NCBI GenBank assembly: GCA_029582165.1
Contig: CM055881.1
Coordinates: 24,161,594-24,225,593 of the forward strand
From: Portulaca oleracea
Taxonomy: Eukaryota; Streptophyta; Magnoliopsida; Caryophyllales; Portulacaceae
Length of the DNA: 64,000 bases
Direction of reading: 5' to 3'
The translations under genes were made by a program, and so were the position numbers. Shown here one piece after another: positions 1-10,074 of the stretch. Numbering within the stretch: the first letter of the stretch is position 1; every line of letters starts with the position of its first letter. Under the pieces are notes generated by a model. It searched no databases, had not been told where the DNA came from, and saw nothing but the letters and a program-made list of their open reading frames with translations.

Positions 1-832
1 GAGAGAATTCTGAAAAAAAGAGAGCTAATTACTGGATCCACGCGGATTTCTCCGCTACACCTCTGCAACTCTGAGCCATTTTGGGTGAAACTTTTTTGGG
101 TATTTTTGAGGAATTGCGCGGATTTGCGAAGGATTGGTAGGGCACCTTCATTTTTCATACTTGTGTTTTTCGTATTTGGGAATTGCGCGGATTTGTGTTT
201 TTTTTTGTTTTGTTCAGTTTTCGTATTTGGTAGATCAGATTGTAAAATGTAGATTAATCACCCCGCCCGCTGTAATTTTTTTTTTTTTTTTGAATTTGTT
301 CAAACTTCATTCAAAGTTCTATGCATGTTTCTGTTTATTCCGAGTGACAACCTTTATACTTTTTTTTCCTTTCTTAATAAACCCGACCTAGTAAAGGCCG
401 CTGTGGCGGACGATGCAAGGGCACCCCCCTACATCGATACCTTTACCCCCGGATCCGAACTTTGGTTTGAGACCGGAGTCATTTTTTGTTGTTTTTTTTG
501 TTAATTTTTTATTAAAAATTAACTGGCGACTCCTTTTATTTTTTTTATGCGAATCAACGTTTTTCAGGCTCAAAACACTGTTCTGAAATCCGCATGGATT
601 TCTGGTCAGTGGTTCGAATCTTGTCAGAACCGCGTGGATTTACGGTCAAGGCCCAGGGCAATCGCTCGTAAATCTGCGTGGATTTCAGTCGAGGCCCAGA
701 GATCGCTCGTAAATCGCGTGGATTTCTAGTCGATGAGCTGGCACGATCGATTCGATAATAAAAACTGCGTAAAATTTGTACCCTAAGCAACCCTACGTCG
801 ACTCGACATTCCGTGGGGTCATGTGCCCTACA
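1..832 (+). repeat. LTR-A, 3' part of Tat LTR (cut by window start)
   Basis: Position 1 corresponds to position 14931 in LTR-B, so about 950 bases of this LTR lie outside the window. The sequence ends in CCCTACA just before the primer binding site. Its U5 part (about 575-740) holds four reverse-oriented copies of the ATCCGCRTGGAT motif, where LTR-B and LTR-C hold two each. This makes LTR-A about 70 bases longer over the shared part. The GC-rich block just before the end (CTCCGGGGGCCGCGG in LTR-B) is missing here. Confidence 0.9.
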
Positions 833-834
833 AA

Positions 835-852
835 GGGCGACTCCACTGGGGA
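835..852 (+). other. Primer binding site, Tat copy 1
   Basis: This 18-base site matches the PBS of copy 2 (15694-15711, TGGCGACTCCACTGGGGA) except for the first base (G for T). It lies two bases after LTR-A. Tat/Ogre elements are reported to prime from tRNA-Arg with a very similar site. The tRNA identity was not checked here. Confidence 0.75.
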
Positions 853-2448
853 CTTATTAGTGGGTAAGACTTGAAAAGTCGGGTTTTGTTTTTAAAAAAA
901 TAAATAAATAAAGGTTGTCACATTTTTTTTTATTTTAGGCATATTGCATTTACGGGCCTTCCCCTTTGTTGGGCACACAAGGCACCGTTTAGGTAAAAAC
1001 CCTTTTATTATTACCATTTTTTGGGAAAACATTGAACCATTCAACTCAGGTGGGTCCATTTAGACCTTCACCGAGCCGGTGGTTGTTTTTCCCACTCGTG
1101 CACCACTCCCTAATCCATATGATAAAAGGGAGCAACCCAAGTGTGTTAATCTTGCCATGCAACCCATGGAAGATCAAATACCCGGGACACGAGCTAGAAG
1201 CTAGGGAACTGACCCTTTAACCCTCTAAACATAGGACCTTGGTTAAGTTTGAATTCATTTGTGTGTTATGTGCTCTTTGTAACCCTTGAACCCAGGACCA
1301 TGCCGTAATGCTTAGACAAAAAAAAAAAAGAGTGAAAAAAAAAGTCAAGTATGGTCGTCCCTGTTTGCCTGCAGGCTGAGATAATTACTTTGGTCTATAC
1401 AAGTTCTGACCCTGTAGATCCACGCGGATCCCGTGATCGGTCAGGCTTGTATAGCCCAAATTAATGGTCATGGCTAATGGTCGTCAGTCTCTGTTTAGGC
1501 TTTGTAGTGCTTTTGAGCCCAGAATCCGCGCGGATTTTGGTGTGCTCGGGTACTACCGGGCCTAAGTCAAGATGTTTTCTAGGGTTATGTGTTGGGTTGT
1601 GGTGACTGACTTGGCCCATACGGAGTTTAGGCTCCTGAAAACCGCGCGGATCTCAGGCAGGGTCGAACCCGTATGGTCCAAGCCAGTTCTCCCGCTTTCT
1701 TTTTTTTTTCGTCGTCGTGTCTTTAGGATTTGGCCCATACATAACTCGAGCCCAGGAGATCCACGCGGATCTCAGGTTGGGCTGGGTTATGTATGGTCCA
1801 AATTCTCGTTTTTCTCCTTCACCTCTTTTTGTTCGACCTGGATTTAGGCTTAGTAGCAGGCCTGAGCCCAGGAAATCCGCGCAGATCTCAGTACGCCTGA
1901 GCCTGTGAAATCCGCGCGGATCCCATGAGCTCGGTTGCTACTGGACCTAAATTTAGGTGTCCTTAGGGTCATTAGTTTGCATTTTTGTGTGTGTGAAGTT
2001 TTTTTTTTTTTTATCTTGTGTCGGCAGGTCATTTGGGTGGCACAAGGCTGCTGGGCCTCATGGATCCTCGCGGATTTTGTGAGCGAGCCCGATAAGGTCT
2101 AAATATGTCGTTCCAGGCCAAAGTCTGCATTTTGCATAAGAGCTTTATTTGGGCTTCGCATATGATTTTGAGCTTTAGTTCGATCATTCGGGTCCAAATA
2201 GAATTCTTCATCCATTGCATGCATGAAGTTTTAGAACGACGTTGAGCTGAGTCTTCGAATTCATCCACCTTTCAGGGGCAGGATAGGTTGGTTTCGGGTT
2301 TATCGGTAGGCGAGGCAGGTCGGTTGGAAACTTTTGGCGTCCACTCTGACGATGCGAAGATCGGGTATCATCGAGGCAACTAATTCGGGAGCAACCGGCG
2401 AAGAAGCATCGAGGAAGGTGTTGAGTCTTTAATTGACCCATCGAGATA
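853..2448 (+). repeat. Non-coding leader of Tat copy 1 with hairpin array
   Basis: There is no credible ORF for 1.6 kb between PBS and gag. From 1389 to 1952 the leader is a series of five imperfect inverted repeats, about 110 bases apart: 1389-1460, 1493-1565, 1610-1682, 1730-1802 and 1842-1952. A copy of the ATCCRCGCGGAT motif sits at or near the centre of each. The fourth is clearest: arms 1730-1762 and 1767-1802 pair almost throughout and leave only ACGC of the motif as loop. Another motif copy is at 2063. Compared with copy 2, about 115 bases are missing near 2090, between short GCCCG repeats. Confidence 0.8.
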
Positions 2449-3960
2449 ATGTTGGATCCCAATGATGATCATCACGAAGATCATCCGCCTAGTGACCATG
2501 GAGAGGAGCCGGTGCCTCCTCCACCACCTCCACGTAACGACATGGAGCAATTGACCAACATAATTCTGAATATGCAAGTCTCTATGAATGCTCAATTAGA
2601 GGCACAAAACCAAAGAATCGACGCTGTCATTCACGCCATGGAGGAGGTGAAAAATTCAAATGTGAAGAATCCCCCTACGCGAAGTAGAGCGATGCGGAAG
2701 AGAAGGATGGATCAGTCCACGGGGTTTCGAACTCGAGACTTGATCGCATTGAGCAAATGTTGAAAGAGTCTACACTCTTTAACAATCAATTCATGGATGA
2801 TGTAAGTTTCACGCCCGTCCCCCGGGGTAGACTTCCCCCCAAATTCAACATGCCTGATATCAAATTTCATGGTGTCGAGAACCCACATCAACATATGCGG
2901 AATTTTCGGGGCTATGACGAAAGGAGTTGAAGAGGACATTTATCACATCATCTTTCCTTGGACTTTAGGTCAGGCGTCATGAAATGGTATAAATGCGCTC
3001 AGTCCGCCAAGACTTCACAATGGAGCTCACTTTGCAAGGAGTTCCTACATCAATACTCCTCTGATGTCGACATGCTGTCACCTTAAGGGACATGGAACTA
3101 ATGAAGCAAGGAAAGGGAATCTTTCTCAGTTACTTGCTCGATGGAGATCAAAGCGGCTCAAATGGTAGATCGACCCTCGGAGGAACACCAAGTTGATATG
3201 CTTATTCGAAGCCTGCAACCCTCATACAACACTCATATGAGATTTCAACCTCTCAAAGACTTTGGCACACTGAGATTGGCCGACACAAAGATTGAGAGTG
3301 AGTTCGCTAAAGGGGTTATTGAAATTTGGAAGAACACCTACACTAATAAAAAGTCACCGGCCCATCCGATGGCTAATAAAGGAACGAGGTGAATGCTTTA
3401 CAACGCTACAGAGTATACCCCGATAGACACTTCATATGCTCAGCCTTGGGCGCTATTAAGCGAGGAATGATTACCCTTCCCGACTTAAAACTGAGCGAAA
3501 GAGAAGCCACGTGGTTGGGATCTTTGGTAAATTTTGCAAGTATCACGAGCGCGAGGACATGATCTTGAGCATGTTTCACCTTAAAGAATAGAATGGAGGA
3601 GATGTTTAGGTCGGCGGCGCTTTTACCGGCCAGCGAAGCAACACCGAAACCCATTAGGTTCCTTACACATACATGCTATTTCTGAGGAGTGTGCATGGGA
3701 TCCTTCTGATTTCATTACTGATGCAACGAGACCGACGTACATTATGCGCTACTTTTCCGAGGACAATGAGGTTAATGGTCTATGGGTTAGCGATGAGGAA
3801 GATGTCTATGGCGAACCTCATGCTCAGAACGTCACCAACAACTTTTGGGACTCGACCGGTGGCAGCGACTTTTGAGGGAATGAAAATCCGGGAAACCAAA
3901 ACCCGGATGTCACTTTCCTCACAAGATTAGGGCCATAATCATCAGAGGTCCTTCCCAAGT
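2449..3960 (+). pseudogene. gag of Tat copy 1, broken by many small indels
   Basis: Gag forms the retrotransposon capsid. The translation matches the intact-frame gag of copy 2 (17412-18814) in pieces. The N-terminus contains the acidic and Pro-rich segment (PPPPPP) and the coiled ILNMQVSMNAQLEAQNQ region, followed by the capsid-type segment around 2760-3400 and the zinc-knuckle region near 3530-3600. Frame is lost many times by one- and two-base changes between about 2340 and 3660, while protease and RT downstream stay open. No functional product is expected from this copy unless the indels are sequencing errors. Confidence 0.85.
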
Positions 3961-4000
3961 CCAACCTCAAGACAAAGGGAAGGAAAAAGTAGGGGAGACA

Positions 4001-5440
4001 GTGGTCCCTACCCCTGAAGAGGATCTTGTGTTAAAGCAGTTGAAGAAATTGAAGATGGATGTTACGGTCTGGCAGTTATTGGCAGCTTCACAAAAGCATA
4101 GACAGGCTTTAATCGAGGCTTTAAGTAAACTTGAAGTGTCGCCTGAAACCACACCCGAGGAAGTAGTATCTCTTGTCACTTCAGGCCAAAGTGCTATAAC
4201 CTTTAGTGATGAGGATTTGCCCAAAGAAGGCTTTGCACACAACAAGGCCTTATACTTATCTGTGGGTTGTTCTAATAAGGTGATACCATTGGTATTGGTT
4301 GACAACGGATCTGCTGTAAATATTTGCCCATGGAGGACAGCCCAAAAGCTGGGTATTCAACCTCATCAGCTTACTCAACAGGCTATCCAACTTAGGGCTT
4401 ATGATAATACTCCTAGGCGAATTTTGGGATCAATCCTCTTGCCAGTCACTATGGATACCATTTCTAGCAATGTTGAGTTCTTGGTACTAGACATTCCGAC
4501 TTCCTTTAATCTCTTACTAGGGCGCCCTTGGTTGCATGAACAACGAGCGGTGTCGTCTACTTTGCATCAGAAAGTAAAGCTATCGGTCAAGGGTCAAGTG
4601 GTGACCATCAAGGGAGAGGAGTTATCCGCGATGATTACTTCTAAGAAGCCGATGTTGGAAGTAGAACATAACTCTAAAGATGAGGAGTTCCATCATTTTG
4701 ACATTGTTGCTGCCTTGAATGAGGACGAAGCACCTTTGGACTTCGATCCTTACTCGAATAGGAAGGTCAACGCTATACTCAAAAGACAAGGTTACTTTCC
4801 TGGTTTACCTTTAGGAAGGAAAGCACAAGGGCCCACATCCTTTCCCTTGACTCAAAAAGGAAACCATCGTTTTGGATTGGGGTACACTCCAACGGAGGAG
4901 GAACAACGATTAGCCAAGAAGGTCGCGAGGGTCAAGAAAAGTGAACCAATACCGCTTTATAGTGTGAAGCCGTATCCACTCACGCTTAACGGTCAGTTTG
5001 TGAAAGAAGGAGATTATTTCCCCTACTTCGGCTTTCCAGAGCCATACTACTTGAAAAGCAAGGGGATTTTGGTTCCAGGATTGGAGATTTTCAGTGACTG
5101 CATGCTGCTCGAGGAAGAACCTTGCACGCCAGCACGGGAGAACAAGACCCCACTAGATTGGACTCATCTAGCCAGGAGTAACATCTTTGGGATGTTGTTT
5201 GGTCAAGAGGCCCGAAAAGAAGAGAAACCTGTGGAGGCACTTTCTCTAGCCCTATCAAGCAAGGATTTTGATCCTACTAAGCTCATCACAACATGGGGCC
5301 AGGAGAACAAGCAAATCACCTGGATATCGGCTGATGGAGATAAGGAGTTCACTCTAGCTATAGGAGAGTGCATTCGTGGATGCAGGTCTAGTCATCATTC
5401 ATTCATGTTCCATTTTCGAGTCTGTCTTGAGTGGCCTTAA
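4001..5440 (+). CDS. Tat retrotransposon protease region (gag-pro C-terminal part)
   Basis: The 479-residue open frame carries a retropepsin-like aspartic protease. The active-site segment is VLVDNGSAVNICPW near residues 98-111, with DNG in place of the usual DTG/DSG, as is common in Tat elements. The flap and C-terminal part (LGRPWLHEQRAVSSTLHQK) follow near residues 174-192. The protease would cut the polyprotein in virus-like particles. The frame begins without a clear ATG, so it is probably the downstream part of a gag-pro polyprotein whose N-terminal part is frameshifted. It overlaps the RT frame by 65 bases in a different frame, so a frameshift or an intron near 5376-5440 is needed to join them. 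Confidence 0.85.
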   Translation: MVPTPEEDLVLKQLKKLKMDVTVWQLLAASQKHRQALIEALSKLEVSPETTPEEVVSLVTSGQSAITFSDEDLPKEGFAHNKALYLSVGCSNKVIPLVLVDNGSAVNICPWRTAQKLGIQPHQLTQQAIQLRAYDNTPRRILGSILLPVTMDTISSNVEFLVLDIPTSFNLLLGRPWLHEQRAVSSTLHQKVKLSVKGQVVTIKGEELSAMITSKKPMLEVEHNSKDEEFHHFDIVAALNEDEAPLDFDPYSNRKVNAILKRQGYFPGLPLGRKAQGPTSFPLTQKGNHRFGLGYTPTEEEQRLAKKVARVKKSEPIPLYSVKPYPLTLNGQFVKEGDYFPYFGFPEPYYLKSKGILVPGLEIFSDCMLLEEEPCTPARENKTPLDWTHLARSNIFGMLFGQEARKEEKPVEALSLALSSKDFDPTKLITTWGQENKQITWISADGDKEFTLAIGECIRGCRSSHHSFMFHFRVCLEWP

Positions 5441-7004
5441 GCCCACTAAGTCTGTGCATCCATACGGAGGGTCTGTTGGGTCATCTGTGGATGTTCTTGT
5501 TTCTCAATTCAATGAAATGAACTTTTTCGCTTACGACTCTTCTCATCCCCCGTCCCTGAACTGCTTTGCCTCAAAAGAAAATAATGATGATGCTGTAAAC
5601 GAATCTGAAATCCCTAAAGATCTTTTAAAAATTTGTAGAGGACGAGAATCGAATTTCATGATTGAAGAAACCATAATCGTAAATCTGGGTACCCTGGAAG
5701 AACCTAAATTGACCAAAATCGGGAAATCTTTAACCCTCGAGGAGCAAGAGCAATTTACTCTACTTCTACGAGAATTTGTAGATGTCTTTGCCTGGTCATA
5801 CCAAGACATGCCCGGTATAGACAGAGAGATAGCTGAGCATAGAATACCGCTTTACCCTGATGCTAAACCGGTAAAACAGAAGCTTCGTCGCATGAAACCA
5901 GAATGGACATTGAAAATCAAGGAGGAAGTTGAGAAGCAGTTAAGTGCAGGCTTCATTAGGGTGTCGGAATACCCACAATGGGTAGCGAATGTGGTCCCAG
6001 TCCCGAAGAAGGATGGGAGAGTGCGGATGTGTGTGGACTTTAGAGATCTGAACAAGGCAAGCCCGAAGGATGACTTCCCTTTACCTCACATTGATATTTT
6101 GGTAAATAACACTTGTGGTCATGCTCTTCTTTCCTTCATGGATGGATACTCGGGTTATAATCAAGTCAAGATGTCCGAGGAAGATATGGAGAAGACAACG
6201 TTCATCACTCATTGGGGTACATTCTGTTATGTAGTGATGCCATTTGGGTTAAAGAATGCAGGGGCAACCTATCAAAGGACTGCCACCACATTGTTGCATG
6301 ATATGATGCATAGGGAAGCAGAAGTTTACGTGGACGATATGATTATTAAATCCGTCGATCGCGAAACACATTTAGATAGCCTTAGAAAGTTTTTCCTTAG
6401 GCTCCGTAAGTACGGAATGAGATTAAACCCACAGAAATGTGCCTTCGGGGTGACATCGGGTAAGATGTTAGGCTTTGTAGTAAGTTCTAGGGGTATCAAG
6501 GTCGATCCCGCAAAAATCAAGGCGATACAGGAAATGCCACCGCCTAAAACAGAAAAGGAGATAAGAGGTTTCCTAGGCCGACTACAGTACATAAGCCGGT
6601 TCATAGCAAAGTTAACCATGATCTGTGACCCCATATTTAGGAAGCTGAAGAGAGGAATCAAGCCTGAATGGGATGAAAAATGCCAAGCAGCCTTTGACAG
6701 GATCAAAGAATACTTGGCCAATCCACCCGTTTTAATGCCTCCCACGCCTGGAAGACCCTTACTGTTGTATCTAACTATTACAGAGGCAGCAATGGGGGCT
6801 ATGTTAGCTCAAAGATACGAAGGTGAAGAACGAGCAATCTACTATTTAAGTAAGAAGTTCTTGGAATATGAGACTCGGTACTCCAATATTGAGAGGTTGT
6901 TCCTAGCTCTTGTTTGGGCAACAAGGAAACTACGTCACTACATGCTTGCTCATACAGTGCATGTGACTGCTTTCATGAACCCTCTCAAATACTTGATGGA
7001 GTAG
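5376..7004 (+). CDS. Tat retrotransposon reverse transcriptase and first RNase H
   Basis: The 542-residue frame contains a complete Ty3/gypsy reverse transcriptase. It shows the VPKKDGRVRMCVDFRDLN block, the FMDGYSGYNQV block (first catalytic Asp), the MPFGLKNAGATYQR block and the catalytic YVDD at residues 318-321. It continues into a gypsy-type RNase H with SKKFLEYETRYSNIERLFLA and HVTAFMNPLKY. The stop TAG at 7002-7004 lies where related proteins have a Lys in a K-P-L-type segment. The next frame continues in phase, so this looks like a single point nonsense change. RT copies the element RNA to DNA in the particle. Confidence 0.93.
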   Translation: MDAGLVIIHSCSIFESVLSGLKPTKSVHPYGGSVGSSVDVLVSQFNEMNFFAYDSSHPPSLNCFASKENNDDAVNESEIPKDLLKICRGRESNFMIEETIIVNLGTLEEPKLTKIGKSLTLEEQEQFTLLLREFVDVFAWSYQDMPGIDREIAEHRIPLYPDAKPVKQKLRRMKPEWTLKIKEEVEKQLSAGFIRVSEYPQWVANVVPVPKKDGRVRMCVDFRDLNKASPKDDFPLPHIDILVNNTCGHALLSFMDGYSGYNQVKMSEEDMEKTTFITHWGTFCYVVMPFGLKNAGATYQRTATTLLHDMMHREAEVYVDDMIIKSVDRETHLDSLRKFFLRLRKYGMRLNPQKCAFGVTSGKMLGFVVSSRGIKVDPAKIKAIQEMPPPKTEKEIRGFLGRLQYISRFIAKLTMICDPIFRKLKRGIKPEWDEKCQAAFDRIKEYLANPPVLMPPTPGRPLLLYLTITEAAMGAMLAQRYEGEERAIYYLSKKFLEYETRYSNIERLFLALVWATRKLRHYMLAHTVHVTAFMNPLKYLME

Positions 7005-7007
7005 CCA

Positions 7008-7799
7008 TTGGTCAATAGCAGGGTAGCTCGATGGATGGTCATGTTGTCGGAATTCGATTTACAGTTTGTTCCACAAAAAGCCATAAAAGGAAGAGTGGTG
7101 GCGGATTTTCTGGCTGAACTACCCGTAGAGGAAGCTCGTGAAGAAGAACTCGAATTTCCCGATGAAGAAGTATTTCAAACGCAGAAAGAAACTTGGGAAA
7201 TGTATTTTGATGGCGCCTCTAATCAAAGTGGATATGGAGTAGGAATCATTCTGATCTCACCCGAAGGAGCACATACTCCGATTTCGGTGAAATTGGATTT
7301 TGAAGCCACCAACAATGTGGCTGAATATGAAGCATGCATCATTGGTATGCAAGCTGCGGTAGAGATGGGCATAAAGTGCATAAGAGTATTTGGGGATTCA
7401 AGCCTCATAATCAATCAAGCTTCCAACAAGTGGAAGGTAAAGAATGAACCTTTAGCACCTTACCAAGCTTATGTAAGAGATTTAGCAGAACACTTTGATC
7501 AAATAGTGTTCACTTATTTACCTCGGGAGCATAATGAATTAGCGGACGCTTTGGCTAAGCTGTCATCCTTGCTTAATATCCCGAGAGGAGCAGTTTCTAT
7601 GCCTATATGTGTAGATCGAAGAGCTCAGCCGGCTTATGTGTACTCTTTGGAGGTGTGTGAGGTAGACCCAACTTGTTGGTATTACGATATATACCAGTAC
7701 CTCACCAAAGGAACGTACCCTGAAGGTTCCACTAAGAGGTCACAAAGAGCAATTAGACTCTTGGCTTCACAGTATTGCTTGATTGAGTCAATTGTCTAA
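7008..7799 (+). CDS. Second, archaeal-type RNase H domain (Tat lineage marker)
   Basis: This frame is in phase with the RT frame and separated from it by one stop codon. It starts with the end of the first RNase H (VNSRVARWMVMLSEFDLQFV, VADFLAEL). It then holds a second RNase H of the archaeal/plant type: MYFDGASNQSGYGVGI (first Asp), NNVAEYEACIIGM (Glu), VFGDSSLIINQ (Asp) and HNELADALAKL (last His/Asp region). Doubling of RNase H between RT and integrase is an established hallmark of the Tat clade. The frame ends near 7799 with a frameshift before the integrase zinc domain. Confidence 0.9.
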   Translation: MVNSRVARWMVMLSEFDLQFVPQKAIKGRVVADFLAELPVEEAREEELEFPDEEVFQTQKETWEMYFDGASNQSGYGVGIILISPEGAHTPISVKLDFEATNNVAEYEACIIGMQAAVEMGIKCIRVFGDSSLIINQASNKWKVKNEPLAPYQAYVRDLAEHFDQIVFTYLPREHNELADALAKLSSLLNIPRGAVSMPICVDRRAQPAYVYSLEVCEVDPTCWYYDIYQYLTKGTYPEGSTKRSQRAIRLLASQYCLIESIV

Positions 7800-8917
7800 G
7801 AAAACTGACATGGGCATCAATTTGCTTTGTCTAAGCCAGGAGGAAGCTAAGAATTTGATGGAAGAAGTTCATGGAGGAGAATGTGGTCCACATATGAATG
7901 GACAGATGTTGTCCAAAAAAGTACAAAGAATGGAGTATTACTGGTCGACTATGGAAGTGGTATCGCGATTACGTGAAGAAGTGCTACAAGTGTCAAATTT
8001 ATGCGAACTTGCAACACCAACCCCCTTCATTCTTGACTACTTTAACCTCGCCTTGGCCTTTTTCAGTATGGGGCATCGATATCATAGGGAAGATCACTCC
8101 TAAAGGAACAGGAGGACATGAGTATGTGCTTGTAGCCATTGACTACTTCACAAAGTGGGTAGAAGCGGCATCATATGCAAAGTTGACTTCTAAGCACGTT
8201 GCTAAATTCATACTTACAAATATTATATGCCGTTACGGGGTACCTCATGAGTTGATTAGTGATAATGGGGTTCACTTCAAGAGAGAGACAGCTGAGTTGT
8301 TAGCTAAATATAAGATCCAACATCATAGATCTTCGGTTTATAGACCTCAAACCAACGGAGCGGTTGAGGCAGCTAACAAGAATGTCATTAAGATAATAGA
8401 GAAAATGGCCACAACTTATAAGGACTGGCCAGACAAGTTGCCCTTCGCATTGTGGGGTTATCAGACTTCTATTCGTACATCCACCGGAGCAACACCTTAC
8501 TCTTTGGTATACGGAATAGAAGCAGTCTTGCCAGTAGAGGTGGCAGTTCCTTCACTGCGAATTATAGCAGAAAGTCAGATTCCAGAAGCGGATTGGGCTA
8601 AAGCCAGGTATGAAGAATTGGTTAACGTGGATGAGAGGAGACTCAGAGTCATGCACAATGTCCAGGTATATCAGAACCGCATATCTAGGGCATTCAATAG
8701 AAAGGTTAGGCCGAAGAACCTTGGAGAGGGTGATATGGTGATGAAAGAGGTAAGGGCACCTATTCAGGACCCGAGAGGGAAGTTTAGGCCCAATTGGATG
8801 GGCCCGTTCATTATAAAAGAGATCCTTCCAGGAGGAGCTGTGAAGTTGATGGATTTGGAGGGTGAAGAGTATGCTCAGCTAACCAACTTGGATCAACTGA
8901 AGAGGTTTTATGCTTAA
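7783..8917 (+). pseudogene. Tat integrase, frameshifted near its N-terminus
   Basis: The zinc-binding part is read first in one frame from 7783 (VHGGECGPHMNGQMLSKK) and then, from about 7955 onward, in the frame of 7898-8917 (YVKKCYKCQIY). At least one frameshift therefore divides the His-His and Cys-Cys halves. The second frame (339 residues) holds the complete catalytic core: Asp61 in WGIDIIGK, Asp122 in LISDNGVHF and Glu157 in QTNGAVEAANK. Asp122 and Glu157 are 35 residues apart, one fewer intervening residue than usual for gypsy integrases. A C-terminal segment with a GPF motif (PNWMGPFIIKEIL) and a TAA stop at 8915-8917 follow. The product would insert element DNA into the host genome. 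Confidence 0.9.
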
Positions 8918-10074
8918 GGGTAAAAGTGGACATAGAAACTGGTGACCGAAACCAGCAACTATCCTCAAAACATTAGCCACTGATCTGTTTAAGTCAGCAA
9001 CTAAATACTTACACTACCATTTGAACTACGATGGCCTGATTCCATGTAATGTGGATACGTAGGAAGCTTCTCTAAAAGTCCGGCCCAAACAAATAAAAGA
9101 TTTTCCTGATACCCTATTTTCGGCCCTTAAAGCAACATGGACTCCTCGCGGATTCAATGAAACTTAAAACCTTTGTAGGGCTCGAGATTTCAAAAAAAAA
9201 AAGACCTTACCTAGGCCTCCGCAGGTCCACGCGGATTTTCCGAGGCCTAAGTCCGGAGTTCGTTCAAGCCTAATTCAGTCTGTGGGTCCAACAAATCCAC
9301 GCGGATCTGGGACAATTTTGCCACCCAACTGGGTCCGTGCGGATTTTTGGGTACATGATCCCGTTTGATTTTGAGTCTTAAAACCCCCATAGATCTTAGC
9401 GGATTTTGCAAGGCCCGAATCAGGGTTCGTATGAACTACCGTCAGCCCAGTCCTCCATGCGGGACCATTCACCCAAGCCTGTGGATCCACGCGGATTTTA
9501 CTCATCCTTGGTCCAAAATACTCACCTTATGATTCTGGAGCTATTTTGGGTCGGATCCGCGCGGATCCTTTGTTTTCTAGACCCATTATTTTAATGAGGT
9601 CCTCGCGGATTTGGTTACTGACCTGGCCCAGAATACTCATTTTTGGAGCAACTCTGGGTAGATCCGCGCAAATCCTCAACTTTTCTGGGCCCATTTGTTT
9701 TTTAATAAAATCCATGCGGATCTACTTAACGACCCAGATACTCACCAGATATTTTCCGGAGCAGTCTTGGTTGGATCCACGCGGATTTCATATTTTCCTG
9801 GGCCCATTTTTATTACTTCGATTCTCGTGGGTTACTTTCTTGATGCAAAAATCTTCGTAAATTTTCAGTGTACAGAAGTCCACGCGGATTTCACACATGT
9901 AATTGAAAATTCTGAAATCCCGTAAAATGCAATTTATTATTTCAAGCAAACCTAAAGCCTAAAGATCAAAAACGAAAAGAGAGCATGCAAACTAATAACT
10001 TGCAACTACAACGTTCATCAGCATCAAAAAAAAATACTAAAAAAAAAAAGCTAAAGGCAAGGCAGCATCAGTAT
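8918..10074 (+). repeat. 3' spacer of Tat copy 1 with CGCGGAT motif copies and about 115 bp tandem units
   Basis: No sense-strand gene is seen. From 9130 on, the motif CCACGCGGATTT and variants recur about every 50-100 bases. From about 9511 to 9860 the sequence is organised as three diverged tandem units of about 115 bases. Each contains an AGATACTCA/AGAATACTCA segment, a TCCGCGCGGATCC-type motif and a CTGGGCCCATTTT segment, with a second motif copy in the first two units. Confidence 0.75.

Noticed and set aside
1..9000. Endogenous plant pararetrovirus as the source of the RT
   Set aside because: The region has LTRs, a tRNA-type PBS, a polypurine tract and an integrase, so it is a Ty3/gypsy retrotransposon.
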